A DNA stretch of 5,254 nt, from positions 1 to 5,254 of the forward strand of contig JALXCG010000538.1 in NCBI GenBank assembly GCA_026991065.1, written 5' to 3'. Of the stretch, positions 1 to 5,254 are shown piece after piece. The stretch's first letter is position 1; every line of letters starts with the position of its first letter. The notes below the pieces were generated by a model. It did no database searches and had not been told where the DNA came from. It saw only the letters and a program-made list of their open reading frames with translations. The position numbers were made by a program, and so were the translations under genes. Source of the stretch: Gemmatimonadota bacterium. Lineage in GTDB: Bacteria; GCA-2686955.

Positions 1-365
1 GCATGCACTGCACCGACGCGCCCTGCGTTTCGGTCTGCCCGACCGGTGCCAGTCACTACCATGAAAGCGGCGAAGTTCTGGTCGCTCACGAGAAATGCAC
101 CGGTTGCAAAGCCTGCATCGCCTCCTGCCCGTACGATGCGCGTTTCGTGCATCCCGCCGGCTACGTTGACAAGTGTACCTTTTGCATCCACCGCACCGAG
201 CGCGGCGACAACCCCGCATGTGTCACCACCTGCCCCACTTCCGCGCTCACCTTCGGTGATCTGAACGACCCCGACTCCGCAGTGCGGCAATTGCTCCGCG
301 AGCATCCCCACCAGGTTCTCAAGAAGGCCGCGGGCACCCACCCCAACCTTTTCTTCCTTACTTGA
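1..365 (+). CDS. 4Fe-4S ferredoxin-type electron-transfer subunit (PsrB/NrfC/PhsB-like), 5' partial
   Basis: This is the C-terminal 120 residues of an iron-sulfur subunit; the start lies left of the window. It would pass electrons between a molybdopterin catalytic subunit and the membrane quinone subunit encoded next. Counting from the Met at base 3, cysteines lie at 3, 8 and 12 (HCTDAPCVSVCP), 32, 35, 38 and 42 (CTGCKACIASCP), and 58, 61, 73 and 77 (CTFC...CVTTCP). Bases 1-2 (gc) fit the end of a Cys codon, which would complete the usual C-x2-C-x4-C-x3-C-P motif. That gives 12 of the 16 cysteines expected for the four clusters of this family; the rest belong to the missing N-terminus. The C-terminal GTHPNLFFL resembles the family's usual GTxPNVYYL ending, so the 3' end looks intact. 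The stop is 13 bases before the next ATG. PsrB, PhsB, NrfC, TtrB and similar subunits cannot be told apart without the catalytic subunit. Confidence 0.93.
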   Translation, partial: MHCTDAPCVSVCPTGASHYHESGEVLVAHEKCTGCKACIASCPYDARFVHPAGYVDKCTFCIHRTERGDNPACVTTCPTSALTFGDLNDPDSAVRQLLREHPHQVLKKAAGTHPNLFFLT

Positions 366-378
366 TTTGGAACGCGCC

Positions 379-1371
379 ATGAACACTCTTCCGTTAGAAG
401 TCACCAGCAGTCGCGTTCAACCCCACATCGATCCCGTTTTGCATATCTGGTGCTGGGATGTGGCGGCCTACCTCTTTCTCGGGGGAATCGCCGCCGGCTT
501 GCTTGTGATCTACGCCGTTCACACTTTGCGCAAAGGCAATTCCTCGACCTTCTCCTGGCCCTTGCGCTTCGCGCCCCTGATTGCGCTCTCCGCGCTTTCC
601 CTGGGGATGGCCTTTCTCTTTCTCGACCTGGAGTACAAGACCCACGTCTACCGCTTCTACTTCACCTTTCGCCCCACTTCGCCCATGTCCTGGGGATCCT
701 GGATTCTGATCGTCACCTATCCCGTCGGCATCCTGATGGCCACCGGCGGCTGGTCGGAGCAGCAGAAGCGCGCCGCCGGCGCCCGCCTCGGCTCGGGGTC
801 GATCGCCCGTCTTCTGGACAACACACTGGCTTTTTCCGATCGCCACCGAGCCACCATCCTGCGTCTGGGGATCGCGGTTGGCTGCGGACTCGGGCTCTAC
901 ACCGGACTCCTGCTCGGCACGCTGAGCGCCCGGCTCCAGTGGAATACGGCCATGCTCGGCCCCCTTTTCCTCGCTTCCGGAATCTCCACGGGAATCGCAT
1001 TTCTTCTGCTTTTTCCGCTCCACAACGATGAGCGGCACGAACTCACTCGATGGGACATCGCCGCGATCGGCGTTGAACTCACTCTCATCGGGCTGATGCT
1101 GATCGGTTTCCTGAGCGGCGACGAGGCCGCGCGCCTGGCCGCCTGGAACCTGCTCGGCGGGCCGGTTACCGGGGAGTTCTGGTCCCTGGTGATCATCACC
1201 GGACTCGCCGTCCCGCTCTTTCTTGAGATCGTCGAGATGCGCCGCGCCGGAGCGCGCGCTTTCATGGCTCCGGTGCTCGTTTTGATCGGCGGCATCGCCT
1301 TGCGCTTCATCCTGCTACACGCCGGGCAGGCCACCTCTTACGACGCCCTGCTGAGCATGGTTGGACACTAA
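379..1371 (+). CDS. NrfD/PsrC-type integral membrane quinone-interacting subunit
   Basis: This 330-residue membrane protein would anchor the Fe-S subunit and exchange electrons with the quinone pool. Eight hydrophobic helices are visible at about residues 27-49, 63-83, 102-123, 158-181, 190-213, 225-246, 266-287 and 296-315, matching PsrC. Family-like motifs include YLFLGGIAAG in helix 1, FRPTSPMSWGSW before and in helix 3, YTGLLLG in helix 4, and ALRFILLHAGQ in helix 8. Length and motifs look complete. I chose the ATG at 379 because a GGA at 369-371 sits 7 bases upstream. An in-frame TTG at 367 would add only four residues and would cover that site. Gene order (Fe-S subunit, then NrfD-like) is that of psrBC, nrfCD and related operons. 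Substrate specificity resides in the unseen catalytic subunit, so polysulfide, thiosulfate, tetrathionate or another acceptor all remain possible. Confidence 0.92.
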   Translation: MNTLPLEVTSSRVQPHIDPVLHIWCWDVAAYLFLGGIAAGLLVIYAVHTLRKGNSSTFSWPLRFAPLIALSALSLGMAFLFLDLEYKTHVYRFYFTFRPTSPMSWGSWILIVTYPVGILMATGGWSEQQKRAAGARLGSGSIARLLDNTLAFSDRHRATILRLGIAVGCGLGLYTGLLLGTLSARLQWNTAMLGPLFLASGISTGIAFLLLFPLHNDERHELTRWDIAAIGVELTLIGLMLIGFLSGDEAARLAAWNLLGGPVTGEFWSLVIITGLAVPLFLEIVEMRRAGARAFMAPVLVLIGGIALRFILLHAGQATSYDALLSMVGH

Positions 1372-1398
1372 TTCGGCGCCGGGCATCGCGCCCCTGCC

Positions 1399-1403
1399 GG
1401 GAG
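1399..1403 (+). promoter_or_regulatory. Ribosome binding site deciding the first YeeE start
   Basis: GGGAG lies 8 bases before the ATG at 1412. An in-frame TTG at 1361, inside the end of the NrfD gene, would add 17 poorly hydrophobic residues and has no comparable site. The ATG at 1412 is therefore preferred. Confidence 0.7.
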
Positions 1404-1411
1404 AAGAGCAG

Positions 1412-1942
1412 ATGCAGCAACAATCCACTGAACAATCGGACCATTTCTGGAACCCCTATGTCGCCGGTGTCCTCCTCGGCCTGGCACTCTTGGCCGCTTT
1501 CCTGATCATGGGCTGGGGACTGGGCGCCAGCGGCGCGGCCAACCGGATCGCGATTCTCGCGGCGCATACCGTTGCTCCGGATGCGGTCGAAGCCAACGCC
1601 TATTTCCGTCCCTATGTCACCGCCGAGCATGGCGTCATGAATGACTGGCTGGTGTTCGAGACCCTCGGTGTGTTCCTGGGGGGCCTGATCGGCGCCTTCT
1701 CCGCCGGCCGCACCCGCCTGGCGGTGCGCCACGGCGCCCGGATCAGTGTCCGCGGCCGCCTCTTCTGGGCGCTGGTCGGTGGCATCATCATGGGGTTTGC
1801 CGCACGCCTGGCCCGCGGCTGCACCTCCGGGCAAGCTCTCTCCGGCGGCGCGCTGCTGGCCACTGGATCCTGGGCTTTCATGATGATGGTCTTTGTCGGC
1901 GGCTACGCTGTCGCCCCCCTAATTCGCCGTCAGTGGCGCTAG
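1412..1942 (+). CDS. YeeE/YedE family protein, N-terminal half (thiosulfate-type sulfur transporter)
   Basis: This 176-residue membrane protein matches the first half of the YeeE/YedE (DUF395, sulf_transp) fold. Full-length members such as the thiosulfate importer TsuA of Spirochaeta thermophila carry both halves in one chain. Visible elements are a first helix (about 14-36), the GLGASGA motif (37-43), a polar loop (about 50-78), a helix at 80-98, a basic loop at 100-116 (likely cytoplasmic by positive-inside), a helix at 118-134, the motif ARGCTSGQALSG (134-145) with Cys137, and a last helix at 150-170 ending in RRQWR. In the TsuA structure, conserved cysteines line the thiosulfate path; Cys137 is the matching residue here by motif. 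The next gene, 10 bases downstream, supplies the second half, so the two probably assemble as a heterodimer. Whether it carries thiosulfate, and in which direction, is inferred from family only. Confidence 0.9.
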   Translation: MQQQSTEQSDHFWNPYVAGVLLGLALLAAFLIMGWGLGASGAANRIAILAAHTVAPDAVEANAYFRPYVTAEHGVMNDWLVFETLGVFLGGLIGAFSAGRTRLAVRHGARISVRGRLFWALVGGIIMGFAARLARGCTSGQALSGGALLATGSWAFMMMVFVGGYAVAPLIRRQWR

Positions 1943-1945
1943 GAG
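1941..1945 (+). promoter_or_regulatory. Ribosome binding site overlapping the preceding stop codon
   Basis: AGGAG overlaps the TAG stop (1940-1942) of the first YeeE half and lies 7 bases before the ATG at 1953. It supports that ATG over the in-frame ATG at 1971, and suggests coupled translation of the two halves. Confidence 0.7.
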
Positions 1946-1952
1946 CCCTCTC

Positions 1953-3140
1953 ATGCCTCTCCCCTTCTACATGCACGACGCCTTTTCGCGCCCGGTTGGG
2001 TTGGTCATTGCGACCCTGATTGGATGTGTCTTCGGCTTTGCCCTGGAGCGTGCCGGGTTCGGCCGCGCCACCGTTCTGACCGATCAGTTCTACGGCGACA
2101 ACATGCGCGTCTTCAAAGTGATGTTCTCGGCCATCGTCACCGCCATGCTCGGCGTGTTTGTCTGCTCCGGCCTGGGCATTCTCGATCTTTCGCTCATGCG
2201 GATTCCAACCACCTACCTCTGGCCGCAGATCGCCGGTGGATTCCTGCTCGGAGTCGGTTTCATTGTCTCCGGGCATTGCCCCGGCACCGCGGTGGTCGGA
2301 GCCAGCAGCGGCAACATCGACGCGATGGTCGCGTTCTTCGGAACCGTGCTCGGCACCTACGCATTCGGTGGCGTCTTCCCCTGGATCCAGGATTTCTACA
2401 ACTCGGGTGAGATGGGAATCCTGCGCCTGCCGACCACGTTCGGCATCAGTGAGACCCTGGCCGTGATCGCCGTGGTTCTCATGGCGATCGGCGGTTTCTT
2501 CGGCGCCGAATGGGTAGAGAAAAAGCTGGCGCGCGAGGACGCCCCGGCCGACCCGACCAATTCCGGTGCGGCCGCTCCGCGCAACCGGGTCTTCGGCATC
2601 TGGAGTCTGGCCACCGCGGCCGGCGCGGTGGTGCTCTTCTCCGGTTTCACCTTTGTCTCGCGCCCGCAAGCGGAGCCCGAACTCCCCTCCATCTCCGCTC
2701 TCGACCTGGCCACAACGCTGGTCGCGGATCCCACTCACTACTTCCTGCTGGATACCCGCATTCCCCCGGCGCCCCCCAAGCAGCGCATTCCCGGCGCGAT
2801 GGTGCTCTCGGCGGAGGATCCGGACGGCGCTTTCCTGGCGGACCTCCCCCCGACCCGCGAACTCCTGCTCTACGGCGGCGATGACGCGTCCACCCGGACA
2901 GACCTGGCCGAGCGCTTCGAAGGCACCACCCTGACGCTGCGTGGCGGCTATGCGGCTTTCCGGAATGAGGTTATTGCACCTCCGGAACCGCCCCGGGCGG
3001 CCACTCCCGACGCATTGGAAGCCTACCGCCTGCGCAGTGCGCTGCACGCCCATTTCACCGGCGCCTCCGCTCCCGCCCCGACACCGATGGTCAAACCGGT
3101 CCGGGTGAAGCGCGCGCGCAAGGCAGAGGGTGGGTGCTAG
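1953..3140 (+). CDS. YeeE/YedE family C-terminal half fused to a rhodanese-like domain lacking the catalytic Cys
   Basis: This 395-residue protein has three parts. Residues 1-190 are the second YeeE/YedE half, with helices at about 13-30, 54-75, 88-106, 122-143 and 165-186, and the motifs LERAGFGRA (31-39), DNMRVFKVMF (49-58) and SGHCPGTAVVG (106-116) with Cys109. A charged linker (188-212) leads to an extra helix (about 213-235). Residues 247-340 then resemble a rhodanese domain: LLDTR (265-269) for the usual LIDVR strand, RIPGA (278-282), LLLYGGDDASTR (304-315) at the active-site loop, and LRGGYAAF (329-336). The loop position that is normally Cys is Gly308, so classical sulfurtransferase activity is unlikely. 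The Ala/Pro-rich tail becomes basic (KPVRVKRARK) and ends in GGC. If the basic linker is cytoplasmic, the extra helix places the rhodanese-like domain outside the cytoplasm; this is inference from charge only. It should pair with the preceding half. Confidence 0.88.
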   Translation: MPLPFYMHDAFSRPVGLVIATLIGCVFGFALERAGFGRATVLTDQFYGDNMRVFKVMFSAIVTAMLGVFVCSGLGILDLSLMRIPTTYLWPQIAGGFLLGVGFIVSGHCPGTAVVGASSGNIDAMVAFFGTVLGTYAFGGVFPWIQDFYNSGEMGILRLPTTFGISETLAVIAVVLMAIGGFFGAEWVEKKLAREDAPADPTNSGAAAPRNRVFGIWSLATAAGAVVLFSGFTFVSRPQAEPELPSISALDLATTLVADPTHYFLLDTRIPPAPPKQRIPGAMVLSAEDPDGAFLADLPPTRELLLYGGDDASTRTDLAERFEGTTLTLRGGYAAFRNEVIAPPEPPRAATPDALEAYRLRSALHAHFTGASAPAPTPMVKPVRVKRARKAEGGC

Positions 3141-3197
3141 AAACCGATCGCGCATTGGCTTTCGAGCCCCCATTCGGGCCTGCTTCGAGATCAGGGC

Positions 3198-3239
3198 GCT
3201 GAGTCCGCGGGAAGGCCGGTGGCCTTTCCGGGACTGAGC
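3198..3239 (+). terminator. Strong GC-rich hairpin after the YeeE operon, possible terminator or attenuator
   Basis: The left arm AGTCC (3202-3206), C3208 and GGGAAGGCC (3209-3217) pairs with GGCCTTTCC (3221-3229), G3230 and GGACT (3231-3235). The loop is GGT, G3207 is bulged and there is one G-T pair. After a G-G mismatch, three more pairs (3198-3200 with 3237-3239) extend the stem to 18 pairs. It begins about 58 bases after the fused YeeE stop. No T-run follows on the + strand, so a classical rho-independent terminator is not shown. It could instead be an mRNA-stabilising or regulatory structure. Confidence 0.45.
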
Positions 3240-3315
3240 AACAGAGAGATCGGAGCAGGGGCGAGTGCGGGGCGGGGAATCGGGGTGACTCCTCCCGGGC
3301 AGAGCAGAATCGGGC

Positions 3316-3321
3316 TATCCT
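3316..3321 (+). promoter_or_regulatory. Weak candidate -10 element before the DUF362 gene
   Basis: TATCCT lies 29 bases before the ATG at 3351 in a GC-rich gap where a new transcription unit could begin. No convincing -35 hexamer lies at 16-18 bases upstream, so the call rests on position and base composition only. Confidence 0.18.
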
Positions 3322-3340
3322 TGCGCTACACCCACCGCCA

Positions 3341-3345
3341 AAGGA
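3341..3345 (+). promoter_or_regulatory. Ribosome binding site deciding the DUF362 start
   Basis: AAGGA lies 5 bases before the ATG at 3351. The frame is open back to a GTG at 3219, but that codon lies in the loop and right arm of the hairpin. The 44 extra residues are rich in Gly, Arg and Ser and resemble no DUF362 N-terminus. Confidence 0.65.
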
Positions 3346-3350
3346 AGCCC

Positions 3351-4850
3351 ATGCAGCCGACCGTAATCCTCCGCCGCTGTCCCGACTACAACACCGCCCG
3401 GATTCACTTGCTGGTGCGCGAGGGCTTGCAGACACTCGGCTTGCGCCCCTGGGGGCGAACCCTGGTCAAGCCCAATCTGGTGGCAACCGGGAAGGAGTTC
3501 CCACACGCATTCACGCGCCCCGAATTCACCGAGGGCGTGCTGCTCGCCCTGCGGGACCGCGCCCGCGGTGACCTGACCGAGCTGGCGGTCGGTGAGCGAT
3601 GCGGCATCACCATGCCCACGCGCTACGCCTTTCGGGGAGCGGATTACTATGCGATGGCCCGGCGGGTCGGGGGCATCACGCTGCACCATTTCGACGAAGT
3701 GCCGCAGGTGGAGATTCCGCTCTACCACCCGGCGCGCCTGCGCGATCGGCTCTTCACTCCCCAGCCGGTGGCGCGGGCCGATTTCTTTGTCAATTGCCCG
3801 AAGTTCAAAGCCCATCCCTGGACCACGGTCACCTTCAGCCTGAAGAACTACATCGGCATTCAGGACGATCCCCATCGTTTGCTCGACCATGACCACGCAC
3901 TCAATCGCAAGGTCGTGGATCTTCAGTATGTCCTGCAGCCCGATTTCATCGCCGTGGATGCCATCATCGCGGGCGAGGGGCGCATGCTGACGCCACTCCC
4001 CTTCGACCTCGGCATGATCGTGATGGGGAACAACCAGGTGGCGCTCGACGCGGTCTGTGCCCGCATCATCGGCCTCGACCCGGAGTCGATCCCCCACATC
4101 CGACTCGCCCGGGAAGCCGGCTTCGGCCCGACCGCCCTCTCTGAAATCGATATCACCGGGGATTTCACGCTGGAAACCGCGCGCCAGGCCGCCGAGGGGT
4201 TCCGCAGCGGTCTGATCCGGGTGGAGGATTATTTCCAGGGGACCAACATCCACGCCTACAGCGGCCCCCCGCCGGCCGGAGACCAGGACTACTGCTGGGG
4301 CGGCTGCCCGGGCGCGATGGAGGAGGCGATCGAACTGCTGCGCCTGTTCAATAGCGATACAGACGCGTCCCTGCCACCCATCCATCTGGTGTTTGGCGAC
4401 TACCGCGGCGAGATTCCCGCCGCGGCGGGTGAACCGGTGATCTTCATCGGTGATTGCGCCGCTTTCAACGGTTCAATCGCCGGCCGCCCGGTCAACATCC
4501 CCAATATCTATCGTTCCCGCAGCGAAAAGGAGCCACTCAAAGCCCGCCGCGACGACGTCTTCCTGAAGATCGCCCGAACCTCGTGGAGCATGCGCAACCT
4601 CAAGCGCGACCCGGTGATCCGCATGGCCGGCTGCCCGGTGAGCGTGGCGGAGCAACTGCTCATCCTGGTCGAGGCGGGTGGTCTTCCCAATCCCTATTTC
4701 GCCCCGGCGCGGGCTCTCCCCTTCGCCAGTTCCTATCTCTCCTGGCGGACCCGCAGCGCGCTGCGGCGCCTGCGCGGAACCCCCTACAACCGCCCCGGAC
4801 CGACTCTGCGGGGAGCAGCACGCCCGGCGCAGAACCTGGAGCCGTCTTAA
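3351..4850 (+). CDS. DUF362 domain protein with a four-cysteine C-terminal domain
   Basis: This 499-residue protein is probably cytoplasmic; no signal peptide or membrane helix is seen. Residues about 1-270 carry DUF362 features: TLVKPNLV (37-44), a region beginning GERCG (81-85), CPKFKAHPWTTVTFSLKNYIG (starting at 149), AVDAIIAGEGR (201-211) and ALDAVCARIIGLDP (231-244). The biochemical role of DUF362 is poorly defined; many members carry ferredoxin domains and lie near redox genes. Here there is no bacterial ferredoxin motif. Instead, residues about 313-440 contain CWGGCPGAMEEA (315-326), IFIGDCAAFNG (364-374) and AGCPVSVAEQLL (426-437). The cysteines at 315, 319, 369 and 428 could hold an Fe-S cluster, in sequence contexts resembling NuoB and hydrogenase small subunits. 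The last 60 residues are Arg/Pro-rich and look disordered. A 210-base gap with a hairpin separates it from the sulfur operon, so a functional link is not established. Confidence 0.85.
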   Translation: MQPTVILRRCPDYNTARIHLLVREGLQTLGLRPWGRTLVKPNLVATGKEFPHAFTRPEFTEGVLLALRDRARGDLTELAVGERCGITMPTRYAFRGADYYAMARRVGGITLHHFDEVPQVEIPLYHPARLRDRLFTPQPVARADFFVNCPKFKAHPWTTVTFSLKNYIGIQDDPHRLLDHDHALNRKVVDLQYVLQPDFIAVDAIIAGEGRMLTPLPFDLGMIVMGNNQVALDAVCARIIGLDPESIPHIRLAREAGFGPTALSEIDITGDFTLETARQAAEGFRSGLIRVEDYFQGTNIHAYSGPPPAGDQDYCWGGCPGAMEEAIELLRLFNSDTDASLPPIHLVFGDYRGEIPAAAGEPVIFIGDCAAFNGSIAGRPVNIPNIYRSRSEKEPLKARRDDVFLKIARTSWSMRNLKRDPVIRMAGCPVSVAEQLLILVEAGGLPNPYFAPARALPFASSYLSWRTRSALRRLRGTPYNRPGPTLRGAARPAQNLEPS

Positions 4851-4883
4851 GCCGGGGGGCTCAAGTGCCCGATGGTAGAAGAG

Positions 4884-4890
4884 AAAGGAG
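4884..4890 (+). promoter_or_regulatory. Strong ribosome binding site for the last gene
   Basis: AAAGGAG lies 6 bases before the ATG at 4897. It is among the best Shine-Dalgarno matches in the window and supports a real start there. Confidence 0.75.
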
Positions 4891-4896
4891 ACCGAG

Positions 4897-5254
4897 ATGG
4901 CCCTCCTACCTTCGGCCAACGCCCAAAGTCTGTTGCTGCAAAACCTGATCAGCGCGCGCGAAGACCTGCGCCTGGGACAGCCCAGTCGGCAGGACGCCCA
5001 GGCGGATGTCTACCTTTCCGGCCTGCTCACCGCGATTCTCGCCTGGCCGCGCTACATCGCCTGGGCGCAGCATTTCCTGTTCGACTACGACTTCGAGATC
5101 GCGCTCGCGGTTGATGAGAGCGACGAAGCGCGCGCGTTCCATCTGTTCAAGACCAACGCCGACAGCATTCTGATCGCTCTCGGCGTATTTCGCGCGCTGC
5201 CCAAGCCGCGCGAGCGCCACTCCCGCTGCGTCACCCGCGAGAGCTACATGGGGC
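4897..5254 (+). CDS. Unrecognised protein, N-terminal 119 residues (3' partial)
   Basis: A reading frame opens at ATG 4897 behind a strong ribosome binding site and stays open to the right edge, so the C-terminus is missing. It starts 46 bases after the DUF362 stop and may be cotranscribed with that gene. Codons are strongly GC-ending, as in the neighbours. The visible part begins MALLPSANAQSLLLQNLIS and looks largely alpha-helical and soluble. It has aromatic-rich stretches (AWPRYIAWAQHFLFDYDFE, residues 49-67), an acidic patch (VDESDEA, 72-78) and a single Cys at 111 near an Arg-rich segment (PRERHSRCVTRE). No signal peptide, membrane helix or known catalytic motif is evident. I do not assign a family. 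Confidence 0.72.
   Translation, partial: MALLPSANAQSLLLQNLISAREDLRLGQPSRQDAQADVYLSGLLTAILAWPRYIAWAQHFLFDYDFEIALAVDESDEARAFHLFKTNADSILIALGVFRALPKPRERHSRCVTRESYMG

Noticed and set aside
171-192. Possible haem c site near CTFCIH in the Fe-S subunit
   Set aside because: The spacing is C-x2-C-x-H, not C-x2-C-H, and the cysteines belong to the ferredoxin pattern.
450-1031. Second + strand frame inside the NrfD gene
   Set aside because: It is Arg/Pro/Ser-rich with no motif, and lies within a complete eight-helix NrfD/PsrC protein in another frame.
1361-1411. In-frame TTG start overlapping the NrfD gene end
   Set aside because: It would add 17 residues unlike the family N-terminus and has no ribosome binding site as good as that of the ATG at 1412.
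1878-3173. Long open frame on the minus strand (431 codons) opposite the YeeE-rhodanese gene
   Set aside because: Its translation is rich in Gly, Arg, Glu and His with no hydrophobic pattern or motif. It is the GC-driven shadow of a well-supported membrane protein on the + strand.
3219-3350. In-frame GTG extension of the DUF362 protein
   Set aside because: The extension overlaps the hairpin, lacks a ribosome binding site and has low-complexity residues. The ATG at 3351 has AAGGA at good spacing.
3315-4385. Minus-strand open frame of 356 codons opposite the DUF362 gene
   Set aside because: It shows no recognisable domain, while the + strand frame has clear DUF362 motifs and a ribosome binding site.
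4857-4870. Short hairpin GGGC/GCCC after the DUF362 stop
   Set aside because: Four base pairs with a six-base loop and no T-run is within chance for this base composition.
1-5254. tRNA or rRNA genes, CRISPR arrays, insertion sequences and transposases
   Set aside because: I saw no cloverleaf-like segment, no regularly spaced repeats, no terminal inverted repeats and no transposase motifs on either strand.

Overview
The window is a GC-rich, densely coded bacterial segment. All six genes lie on the + strand with short gaps and good Shine-Dalgarno sites. The sequence does not fix a taxon. The combination of a PsrB/PsrC-type membrane oxidoreductase, paired YeeE/YedE halves and a DUF362 protein would suit an anaerobic or facultative sulfur-cycling bacterium (for example Desulfobacterota, Myxococcota, Acidobacteriota or Gemmatimonadota). 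That placement is inference.

Positions 1-3140 look like the 3' part of one operon. It begins inside a PsrB/NrfC/PhsB-like 4Fe-4S subunit (1-365), followed after 13 bases by an eight-helix NrfD/PsrC-type quinone-interacting membrane subunit (379-1371). Next come two half-size YeeE/YedE (thiosulfate transporter family) genes: a first half (1412-1942) and a second half (1953-3140). The second half carries an extra membrane helix, a rhodanese-like domain and a basic tail ending in Gly-Gly-Cys. The molybdopterin catalytic subunit expected for a PsrABC-type complex would lie upstream, outside the window. Together the genes suggest a membrane system that moves a sulfur compound (thiosulfate or a sulfane-sulfur species) and couples its reduction or oxidation to the quinone pool. 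The substrate and direction cannot be read from the sequence.

Positions 3141-3350 are a 210-base intergenic stretch with a strong GC-rich hairpin (3198-3239) that probably separates transcription units. Positions 3351-4850 encode a DUF362 protein. Its C-terminal third has four cysteines in contexts that resemble the Fe-S site of NuoB or hydrogenase small subunits. A last gene starts at 4897 with a very good ribosome binding site and runs off the right edge; I do not recognise it.

The most interesting point is the fused YeeE-rhodanese protein. Its rhodanese loop has Gly where the catalytic Cys should be, yet the chain ends in a Cys on a flexible basic arm. This raises the possibility that the sulfur-carrying thiol has moved to the C-terminus.
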